From the NCBI GenBank assembly GCA_913049915.1, contig CAJWZC010000024.1, forward strand, positions 1-43,143: a DNA stretch of 43,143 bases. Direction: 5' to 3'. Of this stretch, positions 38,683 through 43,143 are shown piece after piece. This DNA comes from an uncultured Colwellia sp. Lineage in GTDB: Bacteria > Pseudomonadota > Gammaproteobacteria > Enterobacterales > Alteromonadaceae. Under the pieces are notes generated by a model. It did no database searches and was not told the origin of the DNA. It saw only the letters and a program-made list of their open reading frames with translations. Each line of letters begins with the position of its first letter. Positions within the stretch are counted from its first letter, which is position 1. Position numbers and translations under genes: made by a program.

Positions 38683-39390
38683 TTATTTACCTGGAAGCTT
38701 TTTCCAAGAAACAGTATCTCTAACATATACTGGCTGAGCATCTTCAGCTGATACACCCTGCCCTTGCTCTAATTTTACTTTACCAATACTCAACATAGCT
38801 TGTGCTGTAGGAAATAACACAGCAGGGCTGCCTTCATTAATTTTCAACGAAAATAGCTGTTCACCTAGTTTTTCAGAGTACGCATCCCAACCTGTACCAA
38901 CAGCATAGAAAGAGCCAGTAACTACTGATGAGAGATGCTCTGTTAGCTTCTCTGGTGGTGTAACCGCTTCGGCTTGTTGTGCTTGCATAATATTATTTTT
39001 ATCAAGGATAAAATAGCCATTATAAACTTCAGACATGCGGGCATCTATTGCCGCAACAACTTGTTTCTGACCATATTTGATATAAGCTAATTGTGCCATA
39101 GCCTGTAAGCTTGAAACACCGACAACAGGTAAGTTAGCCGAAAAAGCTAACCCTTGAGCCACACCAACACCAATGCGAACACCAGTAAAACTGCCAGGTC
39201 CTTGGCCAAAAATAAGTCCATCAAGTTTGGCTAGTTTTATTCCTGCCTCATTAAGTACAGCATCGATCATCGGTAGTAGATGTAAACTATGCGACTGTGG
39301 GCAAAGCGCGTATCGAGAAAATGTTTTGCCGTTAACTTGCAGCGCTACAGAGCATGCTTCAGTTGAGGCATCAAGAGCTAAATAATTCAC
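38683..39390 (-). CDS. tsaB: tRNA t6A37 modification protein TsaB
   Basis: A 235-residue protein of the TsaB (YeaZ) family. The start is a GTG at 39390 with AGG about 12 bases upstream, giving MNYLALDASTEACSVALQ. The ASKHA-fold motifs are LALDASTEACSVAL, SLHLLPMIDAVL and GLIFGQGPGSFTGVRIG. TsaB forms a complex with TsaD and TsaE to transfer the threonylcarbamoyl group to tRNA. It is about 1.9 kb upstream of fadD on the same strand. In E. coli tsaB and fadD are also neighbours, so this is an old gene order. Confidence 0.95.
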   Translation of the reverse strand: MNYLALDASTEACSVALQVNGKTFSRYALCPQSHSLHLLPMIDAVLNEAGIKLAKLDGLIFGQGPGSFTGVRIGVGVAQGLAFSANLPVVGVSSLQAMAQLAYIKYGQKQVVAAIDARMSEVYNGYFILDKNNIMQAQQAEAVTPPEKLTEHLSSVVTGSFYAVGTGWDAYSEKLGEQLFSLKINEGSPAVLFPTAQAMLSIGKVKLEQGQGVSAEDAQPVYVRDTVSWKKLPGK

Positions 39391-39491
39391 TATATTTACT
39401 TACCTATATAAAGTTGGACAGAGTAGGTTGAGATTTTACAATATTCTTTAAAATACAGCCTATGTAATTAACTCAGGAGCTTGCTGTAAAC

Positions 39492-39760
39492 GTCATCTCC
39501 GGACTGTCTGATCGGAGATCCAGTACTTATAGCATACAGACCGTCACCTCCGCAGTATGTTAATCAGACGAGATATGGATAACACTTATTAACAAAATAG
39601 CGGCTACGGCCCAGCCATATACAAGTAACTTAAACCTAAATCGTTATTAAAAATTCAACGAATTACATTTATGTTACTTAGAAGACAATGTCGGACGCAC
39701 GTTATCCTGAACCATCACTTTTAGAGACTGGATCCGAGATTAATACACCATGGTGATGAC
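39492..39760. repeat. Cluster of REP-like palindromes in the fkpB-tsaB gap (39391-39821)
   Basis: The 431-bp gap has no gene. It carries at least three related units of the form GTCAT...hairpin...GGATCCAGT. Unit A (+, 39492-39526) has the hairpin ATCTCCG/CGGAGAT, then CCAGTACTT. Unit C (+, from 39543) begins GTCACCTCCG, is more degenerate and ends CGAGATATGG. Unit B (-, 39727-39760) reads GTCATCACCATGGTG then TCGGATCCAGTCTCT. These resemble the dispersed GTCATTCCCG...CGGGAATCCAG elements known in many bacteria, such as the Neisseria repeats. They are probably intergenic mobile or remnant repeats, not a gene. Confidence 0.65.
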
Positions 39761-39821
39761 ATCCCTAAGTATTGTAAATAGTCACGAAATAATATTTAAA
39801 ATAATCGTGACCCGAATTAAT

Positions 39822-40265
39822 TTAAATAATGTCAACTAAATCAATCACAAATGTCACTGTTTGGCCTGCAAGCGGGTGATTAAAATCGATCGTAACAGAG
39901 TCACCATTAATTTCTTTAATCATGCCTGGTAACTCACCACCGGGTTGAGAAAAAGTAATAATATTACCTATTTCTGCTGGTGCTTCAGCAGAAAACTTAT
40001 CAAGCCCCATATAATGAATATTGTCTGGATTAGTCTCACCAAAGGAATCTTTTGCTTCAAGGGTAAATTCTCTTACATCACCTTTGTTCATACCAATTAG
40101 CTCAGCTTCAAAAGCAGGTGAAATACTATTATCGCCCATGATTATTTTTGCTGGTTTATTATTTACTTTAGTACTATCAGCAGCCGAGCCATCACTTAAC
40201 TTCATTGTTATATGAACAAGAATGCTTGAATCACTTTGAATCTGTATGTGCGTTGAATCGGTCAT
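39822..40265 (-). CDS. fkpB: FKBP-type peptidyl-prolyl isomerase (SlpA-type)
   Basis: A 147-residue FKBP of the SlpA class. It begins with an extra N-terminal strand, then MKLSDGSAADSTK and the FKBP core EAELIGMNKGDVREFTLEAKDSFGETN. The inserted IF domain (residues about 75-125) carries chaperone activity in this class. It follows lspA with one base between them (TAA A ATG). The ribosome site GGTAGAG lies within the end of lspA, so translation is coupled. It closes the ileS-lspA-fkpB operon, because the usual next gene ispH is not here. Confidence 0.92.
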   Translation of the reverse strand: MTDSTHIQIQSDSSILVHITMKLSDGSAADSTKVNNKPAKIIMGDNSISPAFEAELIGMNKGDVREFTLEAKDSFGETNPDNIHYMGLDKFSAEAPAEIGNIITFSQPGGELPGMIKEINGDSVTIDFNHPLAGQTVTFVIDLVDII

Positions 40266-40266
40266 T

Positions 40267-40836
40267 TTACATCTCTACCTTATTTGTTTTATTATTTTTT
40301 TCTTCTTGTTTGTTGTGACTTGCTTGGCTAGCATCTTTACCACTATCTTTATCATCTTCTTTATTCGTGAAGGATTCAAAAATCATTAATGCTGCACCAA
40401 TAAAAATAGCGGAGTCAGCTATATTAAAAGCAGCAAAGTGATAACCAGCCCAATGAAAATCAAGAAAATCGATAACATAACCAAATAACGCTCTATCGAT
40501 TAAGTTACCTACGGCACCACTTAAAATTAATGCAAAGGCAATACTTAATAAGCGCTGCTGCTTTGGCGTTTTTGCCATCCAAACGAGAAAAACAATACTG
40601 GCAACACTGGCTATAGCCGTAAAAAACCAACGCTGCCAACCACCTTGATCAGCTAAAAAGCTAAAAGCAGCACCCTCGTTATGAATATAAAAAAGGTTGA
40701 AGAATGGCAACACGTATAAAGATTCTTTATAGTCGAATGTACCTGCAACCCAATGTTTGGTTACTTGATCGATCACTAATAAAAGTAAAGTTAACCATAA
40801 CCAACGTAAGCCTGTTTCATTAAATAATTTTTTCAA
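40267..40836 (-). CDS. lspA: Lipoprotein signal peptidase II
   Basis: A 189-residue inner-membrane aspartyl protease that removes signal peptides from prolipoproteins after diacylglyceryl modification. Four membrane helices are seen. The conserved box GAVGNLIDRALFGYVIDFLDFHW and FNIADSAIFIGA carry the catalytic Asp pair (in NLIDR and NIADS). The tail after the last helix is unusually long and charged, KEDDKDSGKDASQASHNKQE and on to the end, about 30 residues beyond the E. coli enzyme (164). The window encodes at least two lipobox proteins that would be its substrates. Confidence 0.97.
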   Translation of the reverse strand: MKKLFNETGLRWLWLTLLLLVIDQVTKHWVAGTFDYKESLYVLPFFNLFYIHNEGAAFSFLADQGGWQRWFFTAIASVASIVFLVWMAKTPKQQRLLSIAFALILSGAVGNLIDRALFGYVIDFLDFHWAGYHFAAFNIADSAIFIGAALMIFESFTNKEDDKDSGKDASQASHNKQEEKNNKTNKVEM

Positions 40837-40893
40837 TGGTAGTGATCTCTTATTGCATGATTAAGTGTATTAATTATGTGTCACAACTAAATA

Positions 40894-40980
40894 GGCTATT
40901 ACCGTCTTCTTATTAATAAATTATAAAAAGTAGATAATAGCCCGATATGTTACTTAACTTTAATAATTAACTTAAGTAAC
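40894..40980 (-). other. Two inverted repeats in the ileS-lspA spacer
   Basis: In the 169-bp spacer, GTTACTTAA (40949-40957) pairs with TTAAGTAAC (40972-40980). Separately, GGCTATTA (40894-40901) pairs with TAATAGCC (40935-40942) across 33 bases. Transcribed from ileS toward lspA, they could form sequential hairpins. No U-tract follows, so attenuation or processing is only a possibility. Confidence 0.4.
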
Positions 40981-41005
40981 TTTTAATGGAATCTAACAGT
41001 TCAAA

Positions 41006-43143
41006 TTAAGCAAACTGTCTTGTTTCACCTTCACCATCAATATTAGTGATACAACGACCACATAGCGTTGGATGTACTTCGCTTGTCCCAATGTCTGTAG
41101 TGACATGCCAACAACGCTCACACTTAATGCCTTCTGCCGGAGCTACTGATAACCATAAACCTTCAACTTCAGTATCAAGGGCATTTTCTGGTGCGGTTAT
41201 TACTGTTTCAATGGTCGCTTTAGAGGTAATTAACACAAAGCGAAGCTCATCGCCTAATTTAGCTAATTTAACGGCTAGATCAGCAGTTGCGAACAAAGTA
41301 ACCTGTGCTTCTAATGCTTTACCTACAGACTTATCTTTTCTTGCTTGTTCTAAAGCTTTGTTTACTTCACCACGAACGCTGAGTAATTCAGTCCAGTATT
41401 CATTACCAAGCTCATCTGATGAATCAGCACTTTCGTCTTGCTTACTTTCCTGTTTACTTTCTTGCTTAGTTAAGCCATCAAACCAAACACCTGTGAAAAC
41501 AAACTCATCACGTTCACCGTTTACAGGTAAAGGCAGTGCTTCCCAGATTTCTTGTGCAGTAAATGATAAGATTGGTGCCATCCATGCAGTCATTGCTTCC
41601 GCAATTAAGTACATAGCTGTCTGGCATGAACGACGTGCATTTGAATCGCTCTTAGCTGTGTATTGTCTGTCTTTGATAATATCAAGATAGAAACCGCCAA
41701 GCTCGTTAGTACAAAAGTTCATTAACTTATGTACAACTACATGAAATTCATATTCATCATATGCGTTGATAATTTCTTCTTGTAAACGAGCCGCTTTATC
41801 GATAACCCAGCGATCAAGCGCAACCATATCTTCAACAGCAACCATATGGCTAGCTGGTTCAAAACCAGTTAAGTTAGATAATAAGAAACGTGACGTATTA
41901 CGAATACGACGATAAGCGTCGGCTTGGCGTTTGAATATCTCATCACCCGCAGTTATTTCTTGCGTGTAATTTACTGAAGCAGTCCACAAACGTAAAATAT
42001 CAGCGCCTAAGTTGTTAGTAATTTCTTTTGGCGTAATAACATTACCTAACGACTTAGACATTTTGTGACCTTTAGCGTCAACCACAAAACCGTGGGTAAG
42101 CACTTGCTTATATGGCGCTTTACCATTCATCGCAACCGATGAAATCATTGATGACATAAACCAACCACGATGTTGATCTGAGCCTTCAAGGTATAAATCG
42201 GCAATATCGTCAAATTCTTCGCGTGCCTTGATAACTGATTCATGGGTAGTACCTGAATCAAACCATACATCTAAGGTATCAGGTACTTTAATGTATTCTT
42301 TAGCATCATCACCAATTAGCTCGCTTGGCTCTAAATCAAACCACGCTTGAATACCTGATTTTTCAACAAGAAGCGCAACTTCTTCGATAAGCTCAATACT
42401 GCGAGGATGTAATGCACCCGAATCTTGATGAATAAATAATGCCATAGGCACACCCCACGTACGTTGACGTGAAATACACCAATCAGGACGACCTTCAACC
42501 ATAGATTCAATACGACGTTGACCCCAATCTGGGATCCATTGTGTTTTTTCAATTTCGTTTAATGAATCTTGACGTAAACCTTTTTTATCCATACTGATAA
42601 ACCACTGCGGCGTAGCGCGGAAAATTAGTGGTGTTTTATGTCTCCAACAATGCGGGTAAGAGTGATCTAAAGCGTGATGATGTACTAAAGCACCATTTTC
42701 TTTTAATAACTCAACCACACTAGCATTAGCTTTAAATACATGTTGTCCGGCAAGTAACGGGGTATCTTCAAGATAAACGCCGTTAGCACCAACAGGGTTA
42801 GCCACTTCTAAGTCATATAGTTTACCAACAACAAAATCTTCTACACCATGACCTGGTGCAGTATGTACACAGCCTGTACCTGAATCAGTCGTAACATGCT
42901 CACCTAAAATAACTGGCACAGTAAAGTCATAGAATGGATGCTGACATTGTACTAATTCTAATTCACTACCTTTACAGAAGCCTAATGCGTGGTATTGATC
43001 TAAACCAAAGCGGTCCATACATGGAGTAACAAGATCAGAAGCAATAACTAATCGTTGCTTATTACCTTCGACATCACATTGTACTAGGGTGTATTCAACA
43101 TCGGCATTCACTGCTATCGCGCGGTTAGCTGGAAGTGTCCAAG
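41006..43143 (-). CDS. ileS: Isoleucyl-tRNA synthetase (partial, 5' end beyond the window)
   Basis: The frame stays open to the right edge. Just inside it reads [20 protein letters not shown], so the true start (about 230 codons further) is outside. The class I features are [11 protein letters not shown] (editing domain), [12 protein letters not shown], the catalytic KMSKSLGN in [11 protein letters not shown], and [12 protein letters not shown]-terminal zinc site appears in IKCERCWHV and LCGRC. The enzyme charges tRNA-Ile and hydrolyses misactivated valine. A Gln/Glu/Lys-rich insertion ([19 protein letters not shown]) near residue 560 of the visible part is unusual. It heads the ileS-lspA-fkpB operon. 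Confidence 0.98.
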   Translation of the reverse strand, partial: WTLPANRAIAVNADVEYTLVQCDVEGNKQRLVIASDLVTPCMDRFGLDQYHALGFCKGSELELVQCQHPFYDFTVPVILGEHVTTDSGTGCVHTAPGHGVEDFVVGKLYDLEVANPVGANGVYLEDTPLLAGQHVFKANASVVELLKENGALVHHHALDHSYPHCWRHKTPLIFRATPQWFISMDKKGLRQDSLNEIEKTQWIPDWGQRRIESMVEGRPDWCISRQRTWGVPMALFIHQDSGALHPRSIELIEEVALLVEKSGIQAWFDLEPSELIGDDAKEYIKVPDTLDVWFDSGTTHESVIKAREEFDDIADLYLEGSDQHRGWFMSSMISSVAMNGKAPYKQVLTHGFVVDAKGHKMSKSLGNVITPKEITNNLGADILRLWTASVNYTQEITAGDEIFKRQADAYRRIRNTSRFLLSNLTGFEPASHMVAVEDMVALDRWVIDKAARLQEEIINAYDEYEFHVVVHKLMNFCTNELGGFYLDIIKDRQYTAKSDSNARRSCQTAMYLIAEAMTAWMAPILSFTAQEIWEALPLPVNGERDEFVFTGVWFDGLTKQESKQESKQDESADSSDELGNEYWTELLSVRGEVNKALEQARKDKSVGKALEAQVTLFATADLAVKLAKLGDELRFVLITSKATIETVITAPENALDTEVEGLWLSVAPAEGIKCERCWHVTTDIGTSEVHPTLCGRCITNIDGEGETRQFA

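Overview
The window is an AT-rich chromosomal segment from a marine gammaproteobacterium of the order Alteromonadales. Protein content and gene order (TapY2 type IV pilus operon, a Pla-1/VolA-type lipase, an RRF_GI-family protein, the ileS-lspA-fkpB order) suggest Colwellia or a close relative. That assignment is inference from gene families; no alignment was run.

Layout from left to right. (1) 1-427: two transposase remnants, a probable IS630-type C-terminus and a decayed IS256-type C-terminus. (2) 428-6959, minus strand: a minor-pilin/tip-adhesin operon pilV-pilW-pilX-pilY1-pilE-tapY2. No fimT/fimU gene sits in front of it. (3) 7419-8348: ispH. (4) 8722-13310: a phosphate-starvation cluster on the minus strand (porin, phoB, phoR, pstS) with Pho boxes in front of the porin, phoB and pstS. 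(5) 13499-17145: an orphan sensor kinase, rdgC and an HDOD-domain protein. (6) 17226-19140: a complete but dead ISAs1-family element with a 10-bp target duplication, followed by a relic of trhP (yegQ, U32 family). (7) 19233-26056: cysB, a membrane-anchored coiled-coil protein, an RRF_GI-family protein, topA and an arginase-family enzyme. (8) 26143-31455: an Ig-like-repeat lipoprotein, a dicarboxylate/amino-acid symporter and sohB. (9) 31611-37877: a lipid-use neighbourhood (VolA-type surface lipase, yciK, fadD, an alpha/beta hydrolase) with two matching PsrA-type palindromes. (10) 37910-39390: an M50-type membrane protein and tsaB. (11) 39391-39821: an intergenic patch of REP-like palindromes. 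(12) 39822-43143: fkpB, lspA and the 3' part of ileS, which runs off the right edge.

Two themes link the genes. The Pho cluster reads as a self-contained phosphate-scavenging unit: sensor, regulator, binding protein and outer-membrane porin, with the pstCAB permease located elsewhere. The VolA/FadD pair, with shared palindromes, reads as extracellular phospholipid breakdown feeding fatty-acid activation. Gene order is also informative. The ileS-lspA-fkpB run normally continues into ispH and, in many gammaproteobacteria, into the minor pilin genes. Here fkpB and ispH are 31.5 kb apart on the same strand. The DNA between them carries the E. coli-like blocks yciK-sohB-topA-cysB and fadD-tsaB. 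I did not find a clearly novel defence, secretion or biosynthetic system. The most informative observations are the regulatory sites, the decayed genes and the gene-order break.
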